From assembly GCA_029465975.1 (NCBI GenBank), contig CM055736.1, positions 9,314,207 through 9,378,206 of the forward strand: a stretch of DNA of 64,000 bases. Reading direction: 5' to 3'. Under the pieces are notes generated by a model that saw only the letters and a list, made by a program, of their open reading frames with translations, searched no databases and had not been told where the DNA came from. Positions 50,766 to 63,056 of the stretch are shown here, in pieces; within the stretch, counting starts at the first letter, position 1; every line of letters starts with the position of its first letter. This DNA is from Dallia pectoralis. Its lineage: Eukaryota; Chordata; Actinopteri; Esociformes; Umbridae. The position numbers were made by a program, and so were the translations under genes.

Positions 50766-51434
50766 TGCCATGTCCACACACACACTCACCTGCCATGTCC
50801 ACACACACTCATCTGCCCTGTCCACACACTAACACACACACACACACACTTACTTGCCATGTCCATACACACACTCACCTGCCATGTCCACACACACACA
50901 CACCTGCCATGTCCACACACACAGTCACCTGCCATGTCCACACACTCATACTCACCTGCCATGTACACACACACACTCACTTGCCATGTCCACACACACA
51001 CACAACTGCCATGTCCACACACACTCACCTGCCATGTCCACACACTAACACACACACACACACACACACTTACTTGCCATGTCCATACACACACTCACCT
51101 GCCATGTCCACACACACACACACACCTGCCATGTCCACACACACAGTCACCTGCCATGTCCACACACACACACTCATCTGCCATGTCCACACACACAGTC
51201 ACCTGCCATGTCCACAGACACACTAACCTGCCATGTCCACACACACACACACTAACCTGCCATGTCCACATACACACACTAACCTGCCATGTCCACATAC
51301 ACTCACCTGCCATGTCCACACACACAGACACACACTCACTTGCCATGTTCACACACACAGTCACCTGCCATGTCCACACACACACTAACCTGTCATGTCC
51401 ACACACACCCACCTGCCATGTCCGCACACACACA
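50766..51434. repeat. CTGCCATGTCCACACACA minisatellite
   Basis: About 25-28 irregular units of 21-35 bp built from CTGCCATGTC plus a CA run of variable length and CTCAC or CTAAC. It passes directly into the next array, with which it shares the CA-run/CTCAC part. Confidence 0.95.
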
Positions 51435-51815
51435 CCTGGTAATTCACACACACTCGCCTTCCAAATCCACACACACTCACCTGGTAATTCACACACACTC
51501 ACCTGGTAATTCACACACACTCACCTGGTAATTCACACACACTCGCCTTCCAAATCCACACACACTCACCTGGTAATTCACACACACTCACCTGGTAATT
51601 CACACACACTCACCCTACAAATCCACACACACTCACCTGGTAATTCACACACACTCACCCTACAAATCCACACACACTCACCTGGTAATTCACACACACT
51701 CACCCTACAAATCCACACACACTCACCTGGTAATTCACACACACTCACCCTACAAATCCACACACACTCACCTGGTAATTCACACACACTCACCCTACAA
51801 ATCCACACACACACA
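51435..51815. repeat. 45-bp minisatellite derived from the same CA array
   Basis: Units alternate CTGGTAATTCACACACACT (22-bp half) with CCTACAAATCCACACACACT or CCTTCCAAATCCACACACAC (23-bp half). The 45-bp dimer is a multiple of three, which explains the regular open frames on both strands. Confidence 0.95.
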
Positions 51816-51935
51816 CCTGCCCCCCAAACTCTCCCACACCCCCAGCCGTCCACAATAATCATCATCTGCCCTCAACAACCCCCATTCAACTCACACACAT
51901 TCGCACACACACAACGATAGAGAAATAAGCATGCT

Positions 51936-51939
<4 letters not shown>

Positions 51940-51974
<35 letters not shown>
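51940..51974. repeat. (CA)n microsatellite
   Basis: Pure CA run. Confidence 0.95.
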
Positions 51975-51977
<3 letters not shown>

Positions 51978-52976
51978 CATCTCTTTAAACATTGTGCTAC
52001 TGCCTGGTAGTGGTCGGTCCAGAAACATCATTGGTACTTCCCCAGCTCTGCAACAGATCTTAGCTAATCACTTGTGGTCTCCTTTGTTGTCCATCTATGA
52101 CTGTGTCCAGTCAGTGGGCGGCATTTAGAACACGCTTTACTCTTTAGCCAATGACCTCCTGGATTTGGATTGTTTTCGTGATTATTATCGTTCAGCATCA
52201 CCAATTCGTTTACTTCCATGACAAGCCCATCAAAAACCGTAATCGCTTATTAAAATTGTTATTATCCTAACACCTTTTAAAGACAAGTCACCATGGCAAC
52301 TGTCCAAAGACTGTTTATTTCAGGAAGCAGTTTCCCAGTAGAACACCAGGTACAACCTGTTCCCTTCGCTCTCTTACAGTAAACACTCCTCTCTTTCTTT
52401 CTGCTCTTCCCTTCCTCAAGGATTTTTTCTTAAATGTTCAGGCATTTCTAGGCTTTAGTCGAGACAGGGGCGTGACGAGAGAGGCTCTTTGTTTAAAGAG
52501 CAGTGGGCCGGTACGTAGCGGTGGCAGAAACAAATGGACCATCCCAGTCTAACCTCTCACCCTTTTCGTCTCAGTCCATTGGTCCCTTTTTCTCTGATCT
52601 GTCGTCCGTCCGCGGTCAGTCAGTTTAGTCATTAGCTACCGCTGCTCTTCTCGACAGTCCATTGGCTCTCGTCTGCACCGGCCCAGTCCATTGGGCATCT
52701 TCAGCTGGTTATCTGTACTGATGGGAGAGCGGGGACCAGACACAGCAGTAAACCCATGTGTAACCATTTGTGCCAATTATTTCATTAGACTCTGACAGAT
52801 TCCCTTCCCTCCGCTGGCAGCAGGCGAGGCGCGGCAGCAACCTCTCGGCTTCCCGCGCTGCATGCCGGAGAGCACCGCAATGGCTTTAAGTCCATCAATT
52901 AATGAGGCAATTTGCTCAAGTGGTTACACCTGGGCAGAACACTTTGTGTAGCTCTGCTTGCCGATCACTAGCTATT
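51975..52976. other. Non-coding intron DNA
   Basis: Unique-looking. 52780-52930 is slightly GC-richer with homeobox-type words such as CAATTAATGAGG, which might mark a conserved non-coding element, but this cannot be tested here. Confidence 0.5.
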
Positions 52977-53563
52977 AGGGTGAGGGAGGATGTGAGAGGA
53001 TGCGAGAGGGTGAGGGAGGGTGAGGGAGGGAGGATGAGGGAGGATGAGGGAGAAGAGGGAGGGTGAGGGAGGGTGAGAGAGGGTAAGGGAGGGAGGATGT
53101 GAGAGGATGCAAGAGGGTGAGGGAGGGTGAGGGAGGGAGGATGAGGGAGGGTGAGGGAGGGTGGATGAGGGAGGGTGGATGAGAGAGGATGAGGGAGGGT
53201 GGATGAGAGAGGGTGAGGGAGGATGAGAGAGGGTGAGAGAGGGTGAGGGAGGGTGGATGAGGGAGGATGAGGGAGAAGAGGGAGGGTGAGAGAGAATGAG
53301 GGAGGGTGGATGAGAGAGGATGAGGGAGGGAGGGTGAGAGAGGGTGAGGGAGGATGAGAGAGGGTGAGGGAGGATGAGAGAGGGTGAGAGAGGGTGAGGG
53401 AGGGTGGATAAGAGAGGATGAGGGAGGGAGGGTGAGAGAGGGTGAGGGAGGATGAGAGAGGGTGAGGGAGGATGAGAGAGGGTGAGAGAGGGTAAGGGAG
53501 GGAGGATGAGAGAGGATGAGGGAGGGTGGATGAGGGAGGGTGAGGGAGGGAGGATGCGGGAGG
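52977..53563. repeat. Purine-rich GGGAGGRTGAG minisatellite
   Basis: About 590 bp made of GAGGGAGGGTGAG, GAGGATGAGAGAG and GGATGAGGGAGAAG modules, with longer mixed units recurring (for example the GAGAGGATGAGGGAGGGAGG block near 53306 and 53413). It is almost pure purine plus T, with hardly any C, on the plus strand. It has many G-runs of three and is a good G-quadruplex/triplex candidate. The PSLTLSHPPS-type frame on the other strand is an artefact. Confidence 0.95.
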
Positions 53564-54961
53564 TTCTGCTGCTTCTGCTGTCTCATCAGGCCTTGCTATT
53601 TATGTCAGCGTGTGTGTGTGTGTGTGTGTTTGGGAAGGGGGAGTTGTGGGGGGGGGTCAGTCTGTGTCTGTCAGTGCCTCTGTAAGTCAGTCTCTCAGAA
53701 AGTCTTCTTTCTGCTGCCTGCCTATTGGTCAAGCTGTGTAGGTGTGTGTGGGTGGGCGTGTGCGAGTGTTCCCGCCGCTGACATTTAGCAGCTAGAAGCA
53801 GATGTCTGTTCATCCCGTCCACATTTGCAGACTTCCTGAATGTTTGATGACTCACTCCGTCAGGGACCCCGCTCTCTCTACCAGTCATGTGGGATAAACA
53901 GTCGCCATGCGGTTCACATGGCGTCGCGAATCCACGGCGGATACAGAAGGGGGAAAAAACAAACATTTGACGAATCTTCACAAACAAATTATGCTGCAGT
54001 GTAGCCAAAGCATTTGTGTATCGAGGTCCGTCATGCTATAGAAAGTAATGAGACATTGCATTCGGCGTGCCAACTAGAGAGAAGCAGTGCAAAGCATTAT
54101 GGGCATGTTCTGTCAACACGGGTGGATTCCAACATGGCGTGTTCCTCTCTCAGTCTTGAATAAAGTGCAAGCCTTGCGCACGTTCATTAAATTCAGATTT
54201 CGGTTATTGTGAGACTGCTGTATAATTTATCGCATTTGACATTATTTAGTGCATGTGTCTGTATATTTGCGTGCGCAAATCTCTACGCGCTTACGTGCGT
54301 GCGTACAGGTGCGAGCGTGCGTGCGTGTGTCTGTCTGCGGTCGGAATAGAAGTTATTCTGAGCCAGAAACGTGAACGAACGCACAGGGTAGGTAAAGGTG
54401 TGTTTACCAACTGACCTCTCTGCAGTATGCTGTGCAGAGTCCCGGCAATAATGTATGCTTGAAGTAAGCCGCTCCGACAGGACTTACGCTTAAATGTTTC
54501 CCTTTTACGTTTGATTTAATCAAGCGCATTCTCCGGCCTGCATCCGAGCAGCCTGTATTTCTCATCTCACTTGGTGCGATATTATCCCTGGGCTTGTGAA
54601 GAAACACGCAAGGTATAATTTATTGTCTGTTCAGCAAGGCAAATGTGCCAAGCCGGCATATTTCATTTGCTGTACAAATATCATTACTAAGAAATGAAGT
54701 TCAACCTGTTTCCGGTCGAGACGTTTTTCATGCCCGCACTCGGGCTAGCTTTGTGACGACACAGTTGCCTCGTCGCCTGAACGCGTCCTCTACAGATTTG
54801 CGTTAACCGTTTGTATCCTTCCATATGAATAGTCACGGGATGTGTGACGACCGTGGCTGTAAAGGGAGATTAAAGTCAATGTTGAAAAGCGCGAGTAGGA
54901 GACAGGCTATTGCGGAATCCGGCGGTCAGCTGATGATAATAAATCAAAACACCAAATAAAA
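53564..54961. other. Non-coding intron DNA
   Basis: (GT)n at about 53609-53630 and a G-run at 53648-53657. Otherwise unique-looking DNA with scattered CpG. No gene is recognised. Confidence 0.6.
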
Positions 54962-54992
54962 TATACACCGATGAGCCAAAACATTATGACCC
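54962..54992 (+). mobile_element. Tc1-like terminal inverted repeat fragment
   Basis: The segment starting TATACACCGATGAGCCAAAA and ending ACATTATGACC matches, with about two differences over 30 bases from memory, the well-known end of the fish Tc1-like family whose transposase remnant lies at 36060-36635. No other part of the element follows. About 16 bp later the 19-bp array begins. Confidence 0.7.
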
Positions 54993-55007
54993 AATATGCT
55001 CTCGGTA

Positions 55008-55512
55008 CCGCGTGTGCGCGCCTATGTCATGTGTGTGCGCCTATGTCATGTGCGCGCGCCTATGTCATGTGTGTGCGCCTATGTCATGTGCGCGCGCCTA
55101 TCTCATGTGTGTGCGCCTATGTCATGTGTGTGTGCCTATGTCATGTGTGCGCGCCTATGTCATGTGCGCTTGCCTATGTCATGTGTGCGCGCCTATGTCA
55201 TGTGTGTGCGCCTATGTCATGTGTGTGCGCCTATGTCATGTATGCGCGCCAATGTCATGTGTGTGCGCCTATGTCATGTGTGCACGCCTATGTCATGTGT
55301 GTGCGCCTATGTCATGTGTGTGCGCCTATGTCATGTGTGTGCGCCTATGTCATGTGCGCGTGCCTATGTCATGTGCGCGCGCCTATGTCATGTGTGTGCG
55401 CCTATGTCATGTGTGTGCGCCTATGTCATGTGTGCGCGCCTATGTGATGTGTGCGCGCCTATGTCATGTGTGCGCGCTTATGTCATGTGTGCGCGCCTAT
55501 GTCATGTGTGTA
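55008..55512. repeat. 19-bp minisatellite, alternating purine-pyrimidine
   Basis: About 26 units of TATGTCATGTGTGTGCGCC. The GTGTGTGCGCC part varies (GTGCGCGCC, GTGTGTGCC, GTGCTTGCC). The long alternating stretches are favourable for Z-DNA. All three plus-strand frames are open over it; this is a repeat effect. Confidence 0.96.
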
Positions 55513-57080
55513 CATCAACGACATGCAGCATTTTCCTGCAGGTCATTCACGACTCAAAATGCTAGCAGTGCAGTGGTCTGTCTTTAGCCCGCCGGCTAAG
55601 AAAAGGTTTCCGTATTTACAAGTCTGTTTTAACAAGCTCGCTCTGACTAATAATTAAGTTGTTCCGTCCATACGGAATGAATAATGACTAAGCCGGAGCA
55701 CCCTCGCTCTTCTACGCGTTCCCTGACAGGCCAGTAAAGACTAGCGTTCTATATGTAGCCATGCCTGTAATCGTAAATGTAGCCGCGAACTGGAATCCAA
55801 CAAATGACTGCGTCGAGGGTTAGATTGGGTAATTGGGCTGCCATCCAGGTTTGGGGGTGTCACGGTACAACTGTGTCACAGTACAACTGTGAATAGGCTT
55901 CCAAGCGTTACGCCAGCGCTACACTTCCTGTGTACTACGTTCAATCCATCGAAACACCTAATCTAACTCTTAAAAATACACAAACCCAAAGCGAAATGAT
56001 CACATTTCACGAGACAACATAATTGTGCAGTTGACACTGTAGCCTCGGTCCACGTTCACTTCTATCACAGGTTAAATAAGTTGACTTCAACCACTGTATT
56101 ATGATTTGGGCGTCTGGGTAGGGTGATTATTCACCCAAGTCTGACCATCCGCCTGACGCCCGTAATGAAATTACCTGATGGATGAATATGTATTCCGTGT
56201 CATTACGGCGTCTCCTCCTTTGTCTTTACGTAGGAATGAGATTGGTCTCAGCATGCAATCTATTCAACTAACACCGAGCTAAGGCAAAGTGACATTGAAT
56301 GGGTTAAGATATTCTTTGTCTCGTTTCTTCGTCATTTCTTATTTTCTCAATAGAAAATAAAAAGCAGAGAATCAATGGGGGGTGGGAGGAAGGGAAGGTG
56401 GCGTTAATGAGATGGACCTTGATTAGACAAAAAAGAATGTAAAATTAATCATGACGCCATATGCCAAGTCAGACAAATAGAAGGCTTCTTACACAACAGC
56501 TAAAACAATCGTTTGGGTTCTACACATGAGACAGTAACTCGAGTTTTTACATGTTTCTTCCAGGAACCAAACAACCCGAACCTTTCTCCCAAAGAACAAC
56601 AAGACAAACACTGTTGGTACTGATGTAGACATGGGCCAGAATTTGAACAGAGATGACCAAAGATCCAAACCCAGAGGCACATCATGAAATGATAGAGCCT
56701 TTTCAATCTCTGATCTCTCTTTTTCTGGTTTGGAGAGTTGCTTTAAAACAAACGAAGTCTCTGTGTTTTTCTGCTAAAATAAAAAATGTATTTATTCTGT
56801 TGGAGTGTTGACATCCTTTAGACAGAACATTCTGCCAACGAGACCCAGATTAACCAACATATCAGTAATAATGCAAGTGAACGATAAAATTGCTGTGGGG
56901 TTTCAATAGAATAGCAGAACTACTCTGCAATAACATAACCTGTAGTTAATAGCAACTGCAGCAGGCTCTGAATATGCAGTTTGATCAACAAACGTTGACA
57001 ATCTACTACAATTTATCATACGAGTTGGTTAACAGTGATTGACAGTTGTCTAGAGCGCATACAGGGACTCGAGGACACAT
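55513..57080. other. Non-coding intron DNA
   Basis: Unique-looking, AT-rich in the right half. A short direct repeat (CGGTACAACTGTGT / CAGTACAACTGTGA) lies at about 55864-55892. No gene is recognised. Confidence 0.6.
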
Positions 57081-57361
57081 CCACACACACACACATCACC
57101 CACACACATCACACACACACATCACCCACACATCACACACACACATCACCCACACACACATCACCCACACACACACACACATCACCCACACATCCACACA
57201 CACACACATCACACACACACACAGATCACACACACACACATCACACCGACACACACCCACACACATCACACACACATCACCCACACATCCACACACACAC
57301 ACATCACACACACACACATCACACACACACACATCACCCACACATCCACACACACATCACA

Positions 57362-57396
<35 letters not shown>
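57081..57396. repeat. (CA)n array with ATCAC/ATCACCC interruptions
   Basis: CA runs of 4-10 dinucleotides separated by ATCAC, ATCACCC or ATCC. Analogous to the 5289-6172 array. Confidence 0.95.
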
Positions 57397-57401
<5 letters not shown>

Positions 57402-57500
57402 AAGTGGACTGGAATGGTTCCGCCCCCTGCTGACTGCCAATTGGTTGGAAGTGTTCTGCTGTGTCAACAATCCATCCTGAACATGAGTCAACACATTCTA

Positions 57501-57559
<59 letters not shown>

Positions 57560-57562
57560 GTG
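57501..57562. repeat. (GT)n microsatellite
   Basis: GT run with two GC steps. Confidence 0.95.
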
Positions 57563-57623
57563 CATCCATGTGACTGATTGAATTCCGCAAACCACTGTGC
57601 GTGTGGGTTTTATCCAAGCTACC

Positions 57624-57630
57624 GTGTGTG

Positions 57631-57663
<33 letters not shown>

Positions 57664-57682
57664 TTGTGTTTGTGTGTGTGTG
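57624..57682. repeat. (GT)n microsatellite with TTTG interruptions
   Basis: GT run with three TTTGTG interruptions. Confidence 0.93.
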
Positions 57683-57732
57683 TACCTGCGCATGCCGCTC
57701 ATGTTCACCATCCACAATGGACAGGCGATGAT

Positions 57733-58987
57733 GACGTATAGTTCTGCCACACTATCTCTGACGTATAGACGTATAGTTCTGCCACACTATCTCTGATGTA
57801 TAGACGTATAGTTCTGCCACACTATCTCTGATGTATAGACGTATAGTTCTGCCACACTATCTCTGACGTATAGACGTATAGTTCTGCTACACTATCTCTG
57901 ATGTATAGACGTATAGTTCTGCTACACTATCTCTGATGTACAGACGTATAGTTCTGCTACACTATCTCTGATGTACAGACGTATAGTTCTGCTACACTAT
58001 CTCTGATGTACAGACGTATAGTTCTGCTACACTATCTCTGACGTATAGACGTATAGTTCTGCTACACTATCTCTGACGTATAGACGTATAGTTCTGCCAC
58101 ACTATCTCTGACGTATAGATGTAGAGTTCTGCCACACTATCTCTGACGTATAGACGTATAGTTCTGCCACACTATCTCTGACGTATAGACGTATAGTTCT
58201 GCCACACTATCTCTGACGTATAGACGTATAGTTCTGCTACACTATCTCTGACGTATAGACGTATAGTTCTGCCACACTATCTCTGACGTATAGACGTATA
58301 GTTCTGCTACACTATCTCTGACGTATAGACGTATAGTTCTGCCACACTATCTCTGACGTATAGACGTATAGTTCTGCCACACTATCTCTGACGTATAGAC
58401 GTATAGTTCTGCTACACTCTCTCTGATGTATAGACGTATAGTTCTGCTAAACTATCTCTGACGTATAGACGTATAGTTCTGCCACACTATCTCTGATGTA
58501 TAGACGTATAGTTCTGCCACACTATCTCTGATGTATAGACGTATAGTTCTGCCACACTATCTCTGACGTATAGACGTATAGTTCTGCTACACTATCTCTG
58601 ACGTATAGACGTATAGTTCTGCCACACTATCTCTGACGTATAGACGTATAGTTCTGCCACACTATCTCTGACGTATAGACGTATAGTTCTGCCACACTAT
58701 CTCTGACGTATAGACGTATAGTTCTGCTACACTCTCTCTGATGTATAGACGTATAGTTCTGCTAAACTATCTCTGACGTATAGACGTATAGTTCTGCCAC
58801 ACTATCTCTGATGTATAGACGTATAGTTCTGCCACACTATCTCTGATGTATAGACGTATAGTTCTGCCACACTATCTCTGACGTATAGACGTATAGTTCT
58901 GCTACACTATCTCTGACGTATAGACGTATAGTTCTGCCACACTATCTCTGACGTATAGACGTATAGTTCTGCCACACTATCTCTGAT
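57733..58987. repeat. 35-bp minisatellite with 315-bp higher-order repeat
   Basis: About 36 units of 35 bp with core ACGTATAGACGTATAGTTCT, followed by GCCACACTATCTCTG. Frequent variants are ATGTATAG, ATGTACAG and GCTAC. The rare pair of neighbours GCTACACTCTCTCTG then GCTAAACTATCTCTG occurs at 58411 and again at 58726, exactly 315 bp (nine units) apart. The following units match in order, so nine units were duplicated as a block. Confidence 0.97.
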
Positions 58988-60194
58988 GATTTGGGTTATT
59001 TACGAGAAACCAAACGGTGGGCCCCATTTTAAATGCTAGTGATTGACATGTTGCCGAGGCAGCAGGGGGAGAAGGATCACAGCCTGGTTCCCGCCCCGGG
59101 AGGAAAGTGCTGATCAGACCAGATCCTCCTCCCACTCCCTGACAGCCTATCAGACAAACGGCTCTCGATTTCTAACCAGGACCCGGGACGCATGGGGAGG
59201 CGGACACTCGTTGCCCCTCAACACTGATCCCAGGACTGCGTTCGGGCCAAACTGGTTCGAGCAAACGAGTTTCCTCGGGGATAAGGTGCCACTGGGTTAG
59301 CCTGCTGATATTAACTGGGGACAGACAGAACCTTATGACGAGGGAGCAAAGGGCAAAGCACAACAGGCTTTTCTAAACAACTACGACGACGACGACAGCC
59401 CTATAGCTAACCCCATAAACGCACGGGCAGCTTTCATTAGTCCAGTCATTTCCAGCGCGGGCATTTTACCATCCCAGAGAGCCAACAAACACCAATCAAT
59501 ACCACCCTGAGGAGATGTGGTGCAGGGGGACGCGGCGACTCAGGAGGACAGAACAACCCAGGGCTGGTTTCTCTGAACTGCGGCCGGGTAAAAATAACAC
59601 AATAAATCTGTATTTTCAATTATGTATGATGCTTACGACCCGGTTTTTGCCAATTCTACGGTTTATCGTCGTACACTTATCATTGGGAACAGCGGATAGC
59701 GCCACCGTCTTTCTTAGCGGTCGCTAATCCTTCATTTAAGGTTCCGCTCACCTATTAATGTTACGCAGATGGGTCTGTAACAGCAAAAAGGATTTACGCC
59801 AGAAGTATAATAACCGTGACATCCTCTTGGCGTGTGCATATGTGTGCGTGTGTGTGTGTGTGTGTGTGCCGAATGAGAGTATTAAAGACATGCTAAACGC
59901 AGGTATTTTCCTAATGTCATGTTAGCCTTAAGCTATACAAAGCTCAAGGGCAAAACAGCCAAAGCCCTCCTTTCTGTAGGTTTAGCATCTTTGTGAGAAC
60001 GAGCAACGACGGTGAATAAAACTGCCATTATCGGTTGGAGTTCACGTCACTAGCGCGTCCTAGAGGGTGACATTCCTCTGACACACCAGATGGTCAAACA
60101 TCTATATCAAACTGCACAGTATGTGTCCTAAGAGATCAATGGAGGATAAAAACACAAATATACTTAACCAGGCCATTATTGACCGTAGCAACAT
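58988..60194. other. Non-coding intron DNA
   Basis: 59040-59600 is GC-richer with several CpG, followed by a (GT)n run at 59831-59869. No exon is recognised. Confidence 0.6.
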
Positions 60195-60624
60195 CCTTCT
60201 GGTTCCGTATAGCTCATTCATCTAACATGGTTCCTTATATCACCATCCATCTGGTTCCCAATATCACCAAACATCTAACATGGTTCCTTATATCACCATC
60301 CATCTGGTTCCCAATATCACCAAACATCTAACATGGTTCCTTATATCACCATCCATCTGGTTCCCAATATCACCAAACATCTAACATGGTTCCTTATATC
60401 ACCATCCATCTGGGTCGCCATATCACCAAAAATCAAACATGGTTCCTTATATCACCATCCATCTGGTTCTGTATAGATCCTGCATCTAACATGGTTCCTT
60501 ATATCACCATCCATCTGGGTTCCCAATATCACCAAAAATCTAACATGGTTCCTTATATCACCATCCATCTGGTTCCCAATATCACCAAACATCTAACATG
60601 GTTCCTTATATCACCATCCATCTT
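60195..60624. repeat. 53-bp minisatellite
   Basis: About eight units with core TAACATGGTTCCTTATATCA, then CCATCCATCTGGTTCCCA and ATATCACCAAACATC. The first and fifth units carry a different second half (GTTCCGTATAGCTCATTCAT, GTTCTGTATAGATCCTGCAT). Confidence 0.93.
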
Positions 60625-63056
60625 AATGAATCCTCTATCTGCTTCATATGTTAAACCTGGTCCTCTCTTCCTTCCTCCCTTTATCACCACAGTGCCTATA
60701 CGGTCAAACCTTTTGTTTTGTTCTGCCAAATAGCCAAGTTAGTGAACTTAGCAATCCAAACAGTTAAATGACAGACATGTAAAAATCCTACCAAGCAATT
60801 GTTCCAAAGTGATCCAAAGCGTTGGTGAACCACGTCACGCAATCTACAGGCATGCATGGGTTAAATGAATGTGTTTAATGAATGATAACAGTTTTCTGTC
60901 ACAGGAAAATAACAATATCACATGATCCCCCCCACCACCACATCCATTAACTCATCCCAATGCTATTGAATCCTCGCTCTTCCCCATTCAAAAAGCCAGC
61001 TACATTATGCTCGCCCGCCCAAGATACCCTTTCCTGACAACGTGTGGCCATCCCATGAGCGTCCGACTTGTCTGTGTTTGTTACCTTGTGATTACATCGA
61101 CATGTCAGATTGCTTTCAATAGCAACAAAATGACCAGGTCTCTCAGACAGCCCCGGACATGCAATACGATGATGGAATATACTGTGTGATTGCTGCCATG
61201 TTCACGTCATGAACCACTGGCTGTCTGCATACACAGCTACTGTAAGTGTTAGCCTTTTTACTCTTCTGGGACAGAAATACTGTCTTTAATGCATTTATTT
61301 TGAGTTGATCAGCAGCGTGTCTACGTTTCAGGGAATTTTTGACCTTGGCTATTCCAACGGCACAAAGTGTACATTGTCCCAGTTTCCATTGTATGCCTCC
61401 TCCTGCTTTACAGAAATGTCTCTGAAAAAAAATACCTTGCACAAAACAGGCTTCTAATTATAAACCTCTGATTTAATGTGTTTGCTCTTTTCGTGCCGTG
61501 GGAAGAAGGTGAACGATATTCACAAAATGATATTCTAAAACATGCAACTCTATGGCCTTGCCGAGAATTTCAAAAATGACCAGAAAACATATACAAAGGA
61601 CATGGCATAAACTGTCATCATGGCAGCATTCTGAAGCCAAGTTCCCTTGTCGAGAACCGCACGTCCGTGGAACAACATGCTTCACATGCAGCAGTGTGCA
61701 TGCGGATTAACTGGTCTGTACATAGAGATTAGCAGTGCCCTGACCTCCTCTTGGTTGGCAAGAATTTGACGGGAAAAGTATTTCACTCTTGGCAAAAAAT
61801 AACTTTCCGTTTCACCATGTGGCATAAATTTGAAGAGAGAGACTATTCGGAACCAGCTGACCTGCCTTTTCAGTGACAGCGGCAGGCAGCAGTGAGAGGA
61901 CAGGCCAGGAGAGACGCCAGGAGAGAAACCCTGCCACATCGGAGCCTTTTACCCCAGCAGAAAGGCCTGAACCGCCCGCCTGCCACACACCCACACACAA
62001 AAGCAGCGCTAGTTTGCCCCTAGTATCATGCCAGTCATCAGGGGACAGGAACGGCAGTTTGTGCATAGAAAATCTATTTAAAGCTTTAGCAATGTGAAAT
62101 CTTCTGGTGCGTAGCGTCTAAACGCATAGCTTTCTAGATACTGTTGCCAGAAGGTTTGTACCACCCTGAATATGCGATATAATTACCACTTGTTTCTAAT
62201 TTCAGAAGGGCAAATAATGAGCCACGACTGAATACAATCATTACAGCTACCTGCGGTATTTTGCAGTGCCGTAACTAAAAAATGGTGCCTGTCGATTAAA
62301 AAATTGCCTTTATGCTAATTCTGCATGTTAGCACAATTACATCTTAAAAAATACATTATTTTGTAAAGAAGAGTCATATTTAAAGCGGTAAAACGACTCG
62401 GATATGTATAAACGACATTGATGCAGGGGAAAAAAACTAAAAACCAGTACAAGGCTGTAGGGGGCAAGCCTAAGATCTGTAGCTCGTCTCAGCATAGCAT
62501 TTCGTTGGATTGTGGCACAGGGCAGAGGAATTACAATCACAGCAGACTAATGGAAGATAATGACAGAGGTTTGACCTCAGCTTTGCCCTAAAGCTAGACT
62601 CTAGTGCCACCTATTGAAGAACTCTACTGTACATTACATGACATATTTAAAAGGGATGCCACACATGAATGAAACAGTCACAGTAGGAATGTCTGTTACT
62701 TCTGGTGCTCAGAATAACATGCATGCAACAATAAATACAGTACAACTGGATCAGATGGGCCTTATAACTTGGTGATGATAATAAATAAGAAAACATTGCT
62801 GGTGGTATATTCAGACCAATGCATTGTTCAATTCACCTAATAAATACCTATTTGTTGCATGCATCAAATTATATTTTGGAGTGGAATGCAGCAGGTTAAC
62901 CCCATGGCACTGATTACGCACAGGCGCAAAAGACGCATTCCGGGAGACTATTAGATGCAATTCCGGGCTGTGACATTTTATACATGACGGACACAGTTTA
63001 TGAGCTACACACACAGGTTGGTGACATGGAAACATCTGAACATAAGCGGCTGTTAC
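60625..63056. other. Non-coding DNA at the 5' end of intron 1
   Basis: Unique-looking DNA directly downstream of the exon 1 donor. Several short open frames are present (for example 61143-61442 and 61473-61685 on the minus strand) but none resembles a known protein. No repeats longer than a few units. Confidence 0.6.

Larger units (their letters stand above)
34397..63056 (-). other. tafa5: tafa5 intron 1
   Basis: This is the 28,660-bp intron between the two recognised exons, with GTAACA donor and TTCCAG acceptor, phase 1. It is filled with microsatellites, at least nine minisatellites and several Tc1-type remnants, listed separately. I searched by eye for the other known TAFA5 first exon (the type containing FWAFMILASLL) on the minus strand and did not find it, so it may lie elsewhere or be too diverged to spot. 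Confidence 0.85.

Noticed and set aside
50699..51865. Frames with HVHTHTHLPCP or CVWICRVSVCELPGE repeats
   Set aside because: Translation of the CTGCCATGTC/CTGGTAATTC arrays.
52975..53586. 203-codon proline/serine/leucine-rich frame on the minus strand
   Set aside because: Translation of the purine-rich minisatellite; no start context or homologue.
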